Source: CAVVZJ01 sp963752755 (lineage in GTDB: Bacteria; Planctomycetota; Planctomycetia; Isosphaerales; Isosphaeraceae). From it: a stretch of 64,000 bases of DNA. This document shows positions 48,800-57,232 of the stretch, in pieces. How positions within the stretch are numbered: position 1 is the first letter of the stretch; each line of letters opens with the position of its first letter. A model generated the notes under the pieces. That model was not told the origin of the DNA and made no database searches. It saw only the letters and a list, made by a program, of their open reading frames with translations. Position numbers and translations under genes: made by a program. The stretch lies in assembly GCA_963752755.1 (NCBI GenBank), contig CAVVZJ010000022.1, forward strand, positions 372,001-436,000. The letters are read 5' to 3'.

Positions 48800-49714
48800 T
48801 CACCGCGCCGGCACGCTCGTGCAAGGCACCTTGCGGTTGATCCGCTTGAGCAATCCGGTCAGGACCCGGCCGGGGCCGATCTCGTAGAAGGTGTCGAAGC
48901 CGTCGGCGAGCATTCGGCGGATCGACTCCTCCCAGCGGACGCCCGTGGTGACCTGCTCGGCCAGGGCGCGGCGGATCGCGTCGGGGTCGTCGGGATGAGC
49001 GACGGCGCTGACGTTGGAATAGACGGGAATCCGCGGACTGCGGACCTCGACGGCCGCCAGAGCCTCGGCCAGTCGCTTGTCGGCGGGCTGCATCAAGGGG
49101 GTATGGAAGGCGCCGGCAACGGCCAGAGGCACGGCCTTCATCGCCCCCAACGCGGTCGCGCTCGCCTCGACCTGCCCGAGCGCGGCCCGGTCGCCGGAGA
49201 CGGCGACGTTGCCGGGACAGAGCATGTTGGCCTTCCAGATCCGGCCGTGCTCGGAGACCTGACGGCAGAGTTGGTCCACCTTCTCGTCATCGAGCCCGAG
49301 GAGGCTCACCATGCCGCTCGGCGTGGCCTCGGCGGCCTCCTGCATGGCCTGACCACGACGGCGGACAATCTCCAGGCCGGTGGCGAAGTCCATCGACCCG
49401 GCGAAGACCAGAGCCGTGTACTCACCCAGGCTCAATCCCGCAGCCCCGGCGGCCTGCTCGACGAGCTCGGGTTGTTCCGACTTCAATCCCTCAAGCGCCG
49501 CAAGGCTCGCGACGAAGATCGCCGGCTGGCTGATGTCGGTGGCGTTCAACCGCTCAGCGGGTCCGTCGAAACAGACGGCACGGAGGTCGAAGCCGAGAAT
49601 CTCGTTGGCACGGTCAAACAAGACCCGAGCGGCCGGCACCTCGCGATCCAGCTCGCGACCCATGCCAACGGCCTGAGCACCCTGGCCGGGAAAGAGAAAG
49701 GCGATCTTGGGCAT
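48800..49714 (-). CDS. fabD: Malonyl CoA-acyl carrier protein transacylase
   Basis: 304 residues, intact. MPKIAFLFPGQGAQAVGMGR holds the GQGAQ motif; the nucleophile Ser95 is in AAGLSLGEYTALVFAGSMDF; the active-site His is in VAGAFHTPLMQPA. It transfers malonyl from CoA to AcpP to start fatty-acid elongation. It follows plsX on the same strand, with 169 bases between them that hold two direct copies of TCACTGGTCATGGG. Confidence 0.97.
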   Translation of the reverse strand: MPKIAFLFPGQGAQAVGMGRELDREVPAARVLFDRANEILGFDLRAVCFDGPAERLNATDISQPAIFVASLAALEGLKSEQPELVEQAAGAAGLSLGEYTALVFAGSMDFATGLEIVRRRGQAMQEAAEATPSGMVSLLGLDDEKVDQLCRQVSEHGRIWKANMLCPGNVAVSGDRAALGQVEASATALGAMKAVPLAVAGAFHTPLMQPADKRLAEALAAVEVRSPRIPVYSNVSAVAHPDDPDAIRRALAEQVTTGVRWEESIRRMLADGFDTFYEIGPGRVLTGLLKRINRKVPCTSVPAR

Positions 49715-49883
49715 GGTTATAAGTCACTGGTCATGGGTCACGAATCACTGGTCATGGGCATGCTGCCACAGGAGCAATCGGACGAGCAGTACCGACTTCC
49801 GGCCCGAGGAAGTCGGATCTACGGCTCCTCGCCCGGGTCCGAGGGCCAACCAACGGAGTGGTCAACCCCCGTCGCCGTCGCTT

Positions 49884-50941
49884 CTAGACCAAGGACCCCT
49901 GCCCCTCGTCGGCGACCGGTGGGGCCTCGGGGGCGGAGGCGAGCGCGGCGACGATCTGGGCGCTAATGCGGTCCTCGGCCATGATCGCGGCGACGCGCAA
50001 TGCGTTCTTGATGGCACGCTGGTCGCTAGAGCCGTGACAGATGATGCAGGCCCCCTTGATCCCGAGCAACGGGGCGCCGCCGAACTCGTGGTACTCGAAA
50101 CGCTGCTTCAACTCCTTCAGACCGGAGACGACAGTCTGGCCATCCTCGGGCGAGAGCCGCGGCAGGAGCGAGGCCAGCTCCTTCTTCAACTCCGTGAAGA
50201 GGAATTCGACGGCCCCCTCGCCTGACTTCAGCAGGATATTGCCGGTGAACCCCTCGCAGACGATCACCCGGGCGCGGCCGTCGTGGATGTCGCGACCCTC
50301 GACGTTGCCGACGAACCGGGAGGCGAACGGGCCGGACTTGAACATCAGCGCGCGCGGCGCGGACCAGTTCGTTCCCCTTGTCCTCCTCAGCACCGACATT
50401 GAGCAGGCCGATCGTCGGCTCGGGCACGTTCAGAACGTGCTCGGCGTAGACGGCCCCCATGACGCCATACTGGTAAAGATCTTCGGGCCTGGCGTGCATG
50501 TTGGCGCCGACGTCGATGACGACGGCGGGCCCCTGGTGGGTCGGGTAGATCGCGGCAATGCCAGGCCGGCGGACGCCCGGAAGGAACATCTTGGCGTTGA
50601 ACAGGCCGGCGCCGACCATCGCGCCGGTGTTGCCCGCCGAGACGACCGCTTTGGCCTCGCCAGCGGCCATCAGGCCCCAGCACTTCGAAATCGAGTTATC
50701 TCGCTTGCGGCGCAAGCGCCTCGACCGGCTTCTCGTCCATGCCGACAACCTGGCTGGCGTGGACGATTGGCAGGCGGTCGCGGGGTGCGTCCGGAAAACG
50801 GTCCAGCTCGGCGGCGACGCGATCCTGATCGCCGACGAGCACGACCGTCATCGCGGGATCGGCCTGGACAGCTTGAACGGCTCCCTCCACGATCGGTCCG
50901 GGGGCATAGTCGCCCCCCATGGCGTCCAGGGCAATCCGCAT
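49884..50941 (-). CDS. plsX: Phosphate acyltransferase PlsX (two frameshifts)
   Basis: The start at 50941 gives MRIALDAMGGDYAPGPIVEG (the PlsX signature). A first break near 50705 moves to a frame reading GEAKAVVSAGNTGAMVGAGL then PGVRRPGIAAIYPTHQGPAV and LLNVGAEEDKGNELV. A second break at about 50355 (one G missing in a CGCGCGCG run) moves to RFVGNVEGRDIHDGRARVIV, CEGFTGNILLKSGEGAVEF, YHEFGGAPLLGIKGACIICH and HGSSDQRAIKNALRVA. The corrected length of about 350 residues is normal. PlsX makes acyl-phosphate from acyl-ACP for phospholipid synthesis at the membrane. Because the gene is normally needed, sequence errors are likely. Confidence 0.92.
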
Positions 50942-51486
50942 CGCTGAGCGTCTCCGGGAAAGGCGGGCTCGCATTCGGCTCGGCCACCGACCGACGCGGA
51001 CCTGGCCGCGTCTGTGCCGGTCGATCGGCCAGGGGCTCCGGGAGGGAATGACGATCGCCTCGGTCCGGGGCGTCGTGAGAATGCCCTGGCCGAGGCGTGC
51101 TCCAGTACGTATCGTAAAAAGTGGCTCATGCCAATGTCAAGAACCCGGAAGCAGCCGGCCGGACGATTGCCCGCTCCGGTGCGACCTCGGTCGGACCCTC
51201 TCTCCCAGGCCTCCGCCAGCGGGCGGGGGGCCCGATGCCGGATCGAAGCCCGGGCCGTCGTCCCGAAGCAGCCGGCGGGCAACCGCCACCTTGACGCTCT
51301 CCGGCGGCGAGCCATGGGTACCAACTCCACGGAGTCCGAGTCGGCCTCCGTCTGTCGGGTCAGTAGCCCCCGGCCCTGCTCAGGTCAATCCGGAGGGGAG
51401 TCGGTCCGACCGCACTTTCGTCGGACCGACTCCCCATTTCCGGACTTTGACGGAACGACCCTCCCACAGCATCGTCCGGGCTGTGC
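50942..51486. other. 545-bp intergenic region upstream of plsX
   Basis: No gene is supported here. In many bacteria rpmF (ribosomal protein L32) precedes plsX, but I could not find an L32-like frame on either strand. The region contains the hairpin at 51395-51435 and otherwise nothing recognisable. Confidence 0.5.
51395..51435 (-). terminator. Perfect 16-bp hairpin downstream of the giant surface-protein gene
   Basis: GGGGAGTCGGTCCGAC (51395-51410) pairs perfectly with 51420-51435 around a 9-base loop, 51 bases past the stop of the 1608-residue gene. It shares its GAGTCGG-C/T-CCGAC core with the hairpin at 22803-22832. It is probably a terminator or a member of the same palindrome family. 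Confidence 0.55.
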
Positions 51487-54400
51487 TCAACCCCGTTGTC
51501 GGCGGTTGCGAAGGAGGAACTGGCTGTACTGCCGGGCCGCCTGGATCTCCGGAGGCGGGACGTACTGCGCCAGGGGCGTGACCATCCGGCCGTCGCTGGT
51601 GAACTGGGCCACGAAATTCTGGCCCGAGCGGGTGTACAGGCCGGGGAACGGGATGTAATACCGCTCGTCCAGCGGGTTGCCAGCCAGGTCGGTCACGCCC
51701 GGCGCCGAGATCTGGAAAACGTAGGTGCCGCGTTGCATGCGGGACAGGCCGGCAAACGTCAGCGTGGCCGTCTGCTGGGTGTTGAGCGCGGGCGGCGAGA
51801 GGCTCAGGCCGCTGACCGACAGCGTCCGGTTCTGGCCGGGGCCAGCAATCGAGAGCGAGAAGTTGCCAACGTTGGCCAGTCCGGCGGTCGAAAGACCGCT
51901 GGCGGCGTCGGCCAGGGTGACCTGGATCTGCCCGGTCGAGGGATCGACCACCACTTGCTGGACCTTCGGTCCCTGGGTGTCGATGATCAGCGGGCCGGAC
52001 GTGGAGGTCGGCTGAAGCGTGGTCAGCGTGCTGCTCAACTGACCGTTGGCGTCGATGGCCTGTGCGGCCACTGCGAACGTGCCATCGCCGAGTGGCAAGG
52101 TCTTGGACTGCCAGTGGCCACTGGCGTCGGCCGTGGTCAGGGCCAGGGGAACGAACGTGCTGGTTCCGGTTGGCACCGCCATCAGCATCACCCGGGCCCC
52201 CGGCTCAGCCTGACCGCCGAAGGTCGGCGTGCTGGTGCTGGACACGTTCGCGGCCAGGGGGCTCGCCGAACCGCCCATCAGGCTGCCGGTCAGGGTGAAG
52301 AGGCGGGGCGTGACGTTCGCGCCAGCGCCGGTGGCGGTGGTGCTCCCGGCCGAACTGGTCACGATCACGCCCAGCGGGAACTGACCCGAACGGTCGTAAC
52401 GGTGCGAGCCGACCACGTTGAAGCCGCCCTGGCCGTTGGCCACGACCTGGCCATCCGACGTGGTGCCATCGCCCCAGCGAATGACCGCCGAGAACTCGCC
52501 GATGCGCGGCGTCGGATCGGCGTCCTGGAACGTCGCCACGACGAGGTGATCAACGTTCGTCTTCGAGACCACGTCGACCACCTTCCCCTGAGCCGTCAGC
52601 GGCGCGTCAGTGACATCGATCTGGCCATTGGCCGACGACTGCTGACCGCCGGGACCGCTGACGATCACCGACACGCCGTAGGTGCCGACGTCGTCGTAAG
52701 CCTTGCTACCGCGAATCTCGAAGCGCTGGGACTTGGCGTTGAAGCTGATCTTGGCGTTCTGGGTTGTCGTGCCGTCGCCCCATTGAATCCTGGCCTGGAA
52801 ATCGCTGGCCTGAGCGATGGGGTTCAGGCTGATGAACGAGCCGACGAGGCCCTGGAAGTTCTGGCCCTCCTGGGGCTGAGCCTTCGTCTCGATCTGCGCC
52901 GAGATCGGGGCGGGTGGGACGGTGATCGTACCCTTGGCGACGTCGCTGGCGCCGCCCACGCCGTCCGAGATCGTCGCGTGGAACTCGTAGGTACCGGGCA
53001 ATCGGTAGGCGTGCGGGCTCCGGAGCAGGTAGCCGCCATCGACGTTTGTCATCACCTCGCCGGAATCGGCATTCGTGCCATCGCCCCAGTCGATCGAGGT
53101 GACGTACCGGCTCGGCGGCTGGACCCGCGGGTCGGCGTCCACGAACGTCGCGAGGAACTGGTTGAACGTCTGGCCCTCGATGGCCGTGAAGTCGAGGCCA
53201 CTCGCCGTGATCGGGGCATCCGCGACGCTGGCGTCCGACGTGGCGACGGTCTTGTTGTTGCCGCTGTAGTTGCCAATCTTGATCTTGACGGAAAAGTCAC
53301 CCACGTCATAAGTATGATCGCCCGTGACAAAGAAACCGCCGTTGACGAAGTCCGGCACGATGGTCCCGGCGGTCGTCGTGTTGTCGCCCCAGTCGATCGT
53401 GGCGAAGTAGTTATCGGCGGACGGCCGACGCGGATCGGCGTCGGTGAAGTGGGCCAGCGGCGAGGTGAACGGCGTTCCCTCCGAGGGTGTCAGACTGAAG
53501 CCCGACGAAGTCAGGACCGAATCGGTCACGTCCGCGGTCGTGATCGCCTGAACCTTGTTGTTGCCCGGCCCGACGATGTCGATGACCACGTTCGACGTGC
53601 CGCCGCCAAAGACGTGCGTGCCCTTGATGACGAAGGCGTTGAACTGGCCCGACGTGTCGGCCACGATCTGACCCGTGGTGACCGTGCCGTCGTCGCCCCA
53701 GGTGATCTTGGCCGTGTAGAGGTCGGCCGTCATCGGGTCCACGTCGGTATCCACGAAGCTGGCGATCACGCCGTTGAAGCTATCGCCTTCATTCAAGTTG
53801 ATGGTCGTGCCGCTGGCGTTGATCGGCAGGTTCGCCACCGCCACCGTGCCGGTCTGGTCGCCGGTGCCGCCGGTGGAGAGTGTGATGATGACGTGGAAGG
53901 TGTACGAGCCGCCCTCCTGATAGGTGTGGGCCCCATCGACGTGGAAGCTGCCGTTGCCGTCATCGCTGAGGCTACCCGTCGTCGGGGGCGTGCCGTCGCC
54001 CCAGTCGATCTTGGCGGTGAAGTCGTTGACGGTCTGGTTGGCCTTGAAGGGCACCAGGGTCGCGACAGTGCCGGAGAACGACGTATTCTCCGTGGTGTTG
54101 ATGTTGATCGTGTTGATCTGGAGCGGCGTGACGCCGAACGTCTCAAACATGCCGCGACCGTGCGTGCCGGCCGCGAGGATCTGGGTCGTCGGGTTCCACT
54201 CCAGCTCGACGACCTGCACCGAGGGGAAGTCCTTCTTGAACTTCGACCAGGTCAGACCGCCGTCGAACGAGGCAAAAACCCCGATGTCGTTGCCAGCCAC
54301 CAGCACGTCACTGCTCGCTTGCTTGACCAGGGCAAACGTGTTCGTCGGGATGTCCGGCAAGGTGCCGCTCACGTCCGTCCAGGTCTGGCCGCCGTCGGTC

Positions 54401-56313
54401 GTCTTGAACACATGGCCGCCGCCGAAGGCGTTGCGCACCGCAAAGGCGACCTTGCTATTGGTCGGGTCCACGTCCACCTCGGCGACTTTGTCGCCGGGGA
54501 CGTTCGAACGGGTCCAGGAGCTGCCGTTGTTCGTCGTGACGTAGAGGGCACCGTTGACTGCGGCGTAGATGACATTCGTGTCGGTCTGCGCAATGGCGAT
54601 GGCGTTGACCGTGCCCGAGGAGGGCCAGCCGCCCTGGCCGGGGCTGCTGAGCTGCGTCCAGGACTGGCCCTTGTTGGAGCTGGCGTTGATCCGATCAGTG
54701 CCGAAAAGCACGCGACCGTTCTTATCAACCTGATAAAAGGAGTAGAAGTTGCCGTTGCCCTGAATGCCGCTGCTCGCATCCACCCAGGTCAGGCCGCCGT
54801 CGTTGGATCGTTCCAGCGAGGTGCCGGTGTAGGTGTGATAGACGGTGTTCGGGCTGGTTGGATCGACCCGGACGTAGCCGCCGTCGCCGCCGCGGATCTG
54901 GGTCCAGCCGAGGGCATCGTTGAACTTCTCGGTGCCGTTGTCCTGGCTGCCGCCGTAGGCGATGTTCGGATCGGTCGGGTCGAGCGCGATGCCGGTGAAT
55001 TGGGTGATTTGAAGGTTGCCGTTGAGGTCGGTCCAGCGAACGCTGCCCGGAATGGCGATCTCGAGCCGCCAGATGCCGCCGTCGTTGGTGACAAGCAAGC
55101 GTCCCTGAGCATCGAAGGTGGCGCTGTGGTAGTCGGTGTGGGGCGAGACGCCGTTGATGCCGTTCTTGATCGAGGTCCAGCTATTGCCGCCGTCGCGGCT
55201 CTCGATGATCCCACCCGCGCCGTAGTTGCTTGAACCGCCAGCGAAGACGATGTTCGGGTCGGTCGGGCTGACCGTGATGAAGTTGTTGTACCACCCCTGG
55301 GTGCCGAAGTACTCGGGCGGCTTGCTGGTGGCGGTCCAGGTCGTGCCGGCGTCCGTGGATTTGTAGATATTGCTGCTATTGCCCGTGCTCGGGTCGGGCA
55401 CGGCGGCGTAGAGGACGCTGGGGTTGGCCTTGGCGATGGCGAGCTGGATCCGACCGGTGGCGGTGCCGCCCGGGAAATTGCCGGCGGCCACCCAGGTGTT
55501 GCCGCCGTCGGTCGATTTGTACACACCGTTCTGGCTCGATCCGAAGAGGGTGCCGACGGCCGCATAAACCGTCTGCGGGTTCTTCGGGTCGATCACGACG
55601 GAGCTGAACTGCTGGCTGGTGCTGATGCTCGCCGTGGTGTTCGTCCAGGTTTGACCGCCATCGGTCGTCTTGAAGATGCCGGTGCCGCCATTGACGCCAT
55701 TGACACCGAAGGAGCTGACGGCGGCGTAGGCGGTGTTGGCACTCGTCGGGCTAACGGCGATCTCGGCGATCGTGCGGCGATCGAAGACGTTCTGGCCGGT
55801 AAGCGTCCAGGTATTGCCGCCGTCGTGGCTGACGAGGATGCCGCGGCCGTAGAACGAATCGCCTGAGTTGTGCGCCTCGCCGGTGCCGGCATAGAGCGTG
55901 TTCGGGTCGCTCGGCGCCATGGCCAGCGAGCCCATGAACCCGACGGCCTGGTTGTCGGTCAGCGGCGTCCAGTTCTTGCCGCCGTCATTCGTGCGCCAGA
56001 CGCCGCCACCGGCCGCGGCGATAGAGAGATTGTTCGGATCGGCGGGGTTGGCCGCCACGCCCACGGTCCGACCGGACGACGGGATCTGCGACTGCGTACC
56101 CGGCACAACGGTGCTCGAGATGGCCGCCGGCCCGACCGGCGTCCAGCTCGACGTGGATATCGGGATCGAGGTGGAGAGAACCACCCGTTCCTCCAGCATC
56201 TCCATCGCCATCTTCCGCCGTAACCGCCGCCGGACCGCCGCGCGGTCCGCGGCCGGAACGCGGCTGGAGTGGGGCCCGAGCTTCCGCAGGACTTGGCTAA
56301 GATCCACGATCAT
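51487..56313 (-). CDS. Giant surface protein with BNR/sortilin-like repeats and PKD-like repeats (1608 aa)
   Basis: The start at 56313 (GGGAGCG upstream) gives MIVDLSQVLRKLGPHSSRVP and then the planctomycete N-terminal sorting signal LEERVVLST (about residue 40-48) in place of a classical signal peptide. Residues about 65-770 form repeated BNR/Asp-box blades (WRTNDGGKNWTPL, VSHDGGNTWTLTG, KTTDGGQTWTNTT, KSTDGGNTWVAAG, ESRDGGNSWTSIK, KTTDGGQTWTDVS), as in sortilin/Vps10-type beta-propellers. Residues about 780-1330 hold six PKD/Ig-like units with a conserved DWGDGT core (AKIDWGDGTPPTTGSL, ATIDWGDNTTTAGTI, TSIDWGDGTNADSGE, ARIQWGDGTTTQNAKI, AVIRWGDGTTSDGQV). The C-terminus is a further Ig-like region (PGARVMLMAVPTGTSTFVPL, PLIIDTQGPKVQQVVVDPS). 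It is secreted or outer-surface attached; adhesion or glycan binding is plausible. Intact frame. Confidence 0.9.
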   Translation of the reverse strand: MIVDLSQVLRKLGPHSSRVPAADRAAVRRRLRRKMAMEMLEERVVLSTSIPISTSSWTPVGPAAISSTVVPGTQSQIPSSGRTVGVAANPADPNNLSIAAAGGGVWRTNDGGKNWTPLTDNQAVGFMGSLAMAPSDPNTLYAGTGEAHNSGDSFYGRGILVSHDGGNTWTLTGQNVFDRRTIAEIAVSPTSANTAYAAVSSFGVNGVNGGTGIFKTTDGGQTWTNTTASISTSQQFSSVVIDPKNPQTVYAAVGTLFGSSQNGVYKSTDGGNTWVAAGNFPGGTATGRIQLAIAKANPSVLYAAVPDPSTGNSSNIYKSTDAGTTWTATSKPPEYFGTQGWYNNFITVSPTDPNIVFAGGSSNYGAGGIIESRDGGNSWTSIKNGINGVSPHTDYHSATFDAQGRLLVTNDGGIWRLEIAIPGSVRWTDLNGNLQITQFTGIALDPTDPNIAYGGSQDNGTEKFNDALGWTQIRGGDGGYVRVDPTSPNTVYHTYTGTSLERSNDGGLTWVDASSGIQGNGNFYSFYQVDKNGRVLFGTDRINASSNKGQSWTQLSSPGQGGWPSSGTVNAIAIAQTDTNVIYAAVNGALYVTTNNGSSWTRSNVPGDKVAEVDVDPTNSKVAFAVRNAFGGGHVFKTTDGGQTWTDVSGTLPDIPTNTFALVKQASSDVLVAGNDIGVFASFDGGLTWSKFKKDFPSVQVVELEWNPTTQILAAGTHGRGMFETFGVTPLQINTININTTENTSFSGTVATLVPFKANQTVNDFTAKIDWGDGTPPTTGSLSDDGNGSFHVDGAHTYQEGGSYTFHVIITLSTGGTGDQTGTVAVANLPINASGTTINLNEGDSFNGVIASFVDTDVDPMTADLYTAKITWGDDGTVTTGQIVADTSGQFNAFVIKGTHVFGGGTSNVVIDIVGPGNNKVQAITTADVTDSVLTSSGFSLTPSEGTPFTSPLAHFTDADPRRPSADNYFATIDWGDNTTTAGTIVPDFVNGGFFVTGDHTYDVGDFSVKIKIGNYSGNNKTVATSDASVADAPITASGLDFTAIEGQTFNQFLATFVDADPRVQPPSRYVTSIDWGDGTNADSGEVMTNVDGGYLLRSPHAYRLPGTYEFHATISDGVGGASDVAKGTITVPPAPISAQIETKAQPQEGQNFQGLVGSFISLNPIAQASDFQARIQWGDGTTTQNAKISFNAKSQRFEIRGSKAYDDVGTYGVSVIVSGPGGQQSSANGQIDVTDAPLTAQGKVVDVVSKTNVDHLVVATFQDADPTPRIGEFSAVIRWGDGTTSDGQVVANGQGGFNVVGSHRYDRSGQFPLGVIVTSSAGSTTATGAGANVTPRLFTLTGSLMGGSASPLAANVSSTSTPTFGGQAEPGARVMLMAVPTGTSTFVPLALTTADASGHWQSKTLPLGDGTFAVAAQAIDANGQLSSTLTTLQPTSTSGPLIIDTQGPKVQQVVVDPSTGQIQVTLADAASGLSTAGLANVGNFSLSIAGPGQNRTLSVSGLSLSPPALNTQQTATLTFAGLSRMQRGTYVFQISAPGVTDLAGNPLDERYYIPFPGLYTRSGQNFVAQFTSDGRMVTPLAQYVPPPEIQAARQYSQFLLRNRRQRG

Positions 56314-57232
56314 CGCGATCGCTCCCAGGTACGCCGTCGCCCTGGCTCTTGCAAACGGCCGCCATCGAGGTCGGTCCGAGAGCCGGCGATCGAGCACCGA
56401 AACGAAACAATTGTATTGATAACTTAAAAACCTATCTGGTTCACTTTCGCAACTCGCCAGGCGCAGACCATCCTCGCCACGACGGTCGGCGCGAGCACCG
56501 AAGATCCAGAAGTAGCTGGCAGGGCCGGCGACCGGTGAGGCATCAACGCGGCCGGGACTCTCAACAGCCCGGTGGCTCGGCAACTCGTTCGAGACCGTTC
56601 ATGGTGTCCATCCTCTGTGGGTCGGGCCGCGACCTCATTGTCGCGGCCGTCCGGTTTCGGACAACGACGAGACCGTAACCGATCCCGCCTGCTCCGGCCC
56701 GTGCCCACCGCCAAACCCGACGGCTGATGATGGGATCGCGCCGGAATCACGGCGCTGGCTCAAGACTCGCTGGAGGAGGTATGGTCGGAAGCTTCCGTCC
56801 GATAGCGCGAATGAATTCGTGCGGGCACCATAGTAATCATTCCACACCTCAAGTCAACCAGCTAGTCGGACTATGATGATAAACGCAGATGCGCGGAAAG
56901 CTCTCGCGATCATCACTTGGCCGGAGAGGAACGCCCCAATCCTCCCGCGGCGGGCCGGGTCCGAGACGTTGCATTGAGACTTGCCTGAATCGAGTCAATA
57001 TTACCACATCCTGTGTCCAGCCAAGGAATTTCCCGACTGACCGCCAAAGTTTCCCCGAGGTGCCGGGACACTGACTCTCCGGATCGCGGCGCCATCCGGC
57101 GCGCGCCGACGGCCCGCCAGAGCGGCGGGCCGCAAGACCGTTCTCAAAAGCAACACGCGAGGAGCGGAGACCACGAGGGTGCCGCGGACCGAGGCTCTCG
57201 ATTTCGAGGACGCGGAAGGTCGCCGGCGCGGT
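56314..57232. other. 919-bp intergenic region
   Basis: No gene is supported. An A/T-richer stretch at about 56810-56890 and around 56990-57010 is the best place for the promoter of the giant surface gene. A perfect 9-bp hairpin (CGGCCCGCC at 57110-57118 with 57124-57132) lies about 100 bases past the kinase-fusion stop and may end that transcript. An RNA gene cannot be excluded but shows no recognisable signature. Confidence 0.5.

Noticed and set aside
49715..49883. CRISPR-like repeat after fabD
   Set aside because: Only two copies of a 14-base repeat, closely spaced and without regular spacers.
50942..51330. Expected rpmF (ribosomal protein L32) upstream of plsX
   Set aside because: No frame with the conserved basic N-terminus or zinc cysteines of L32 was found on either strand.
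51496..55233. 1245-codon plus-strand frame opposite the giant surface protein
   Set aside because: Low-complexity Arg/Gly/Val translation; the minus strand has regular BNR and PKD repeats.
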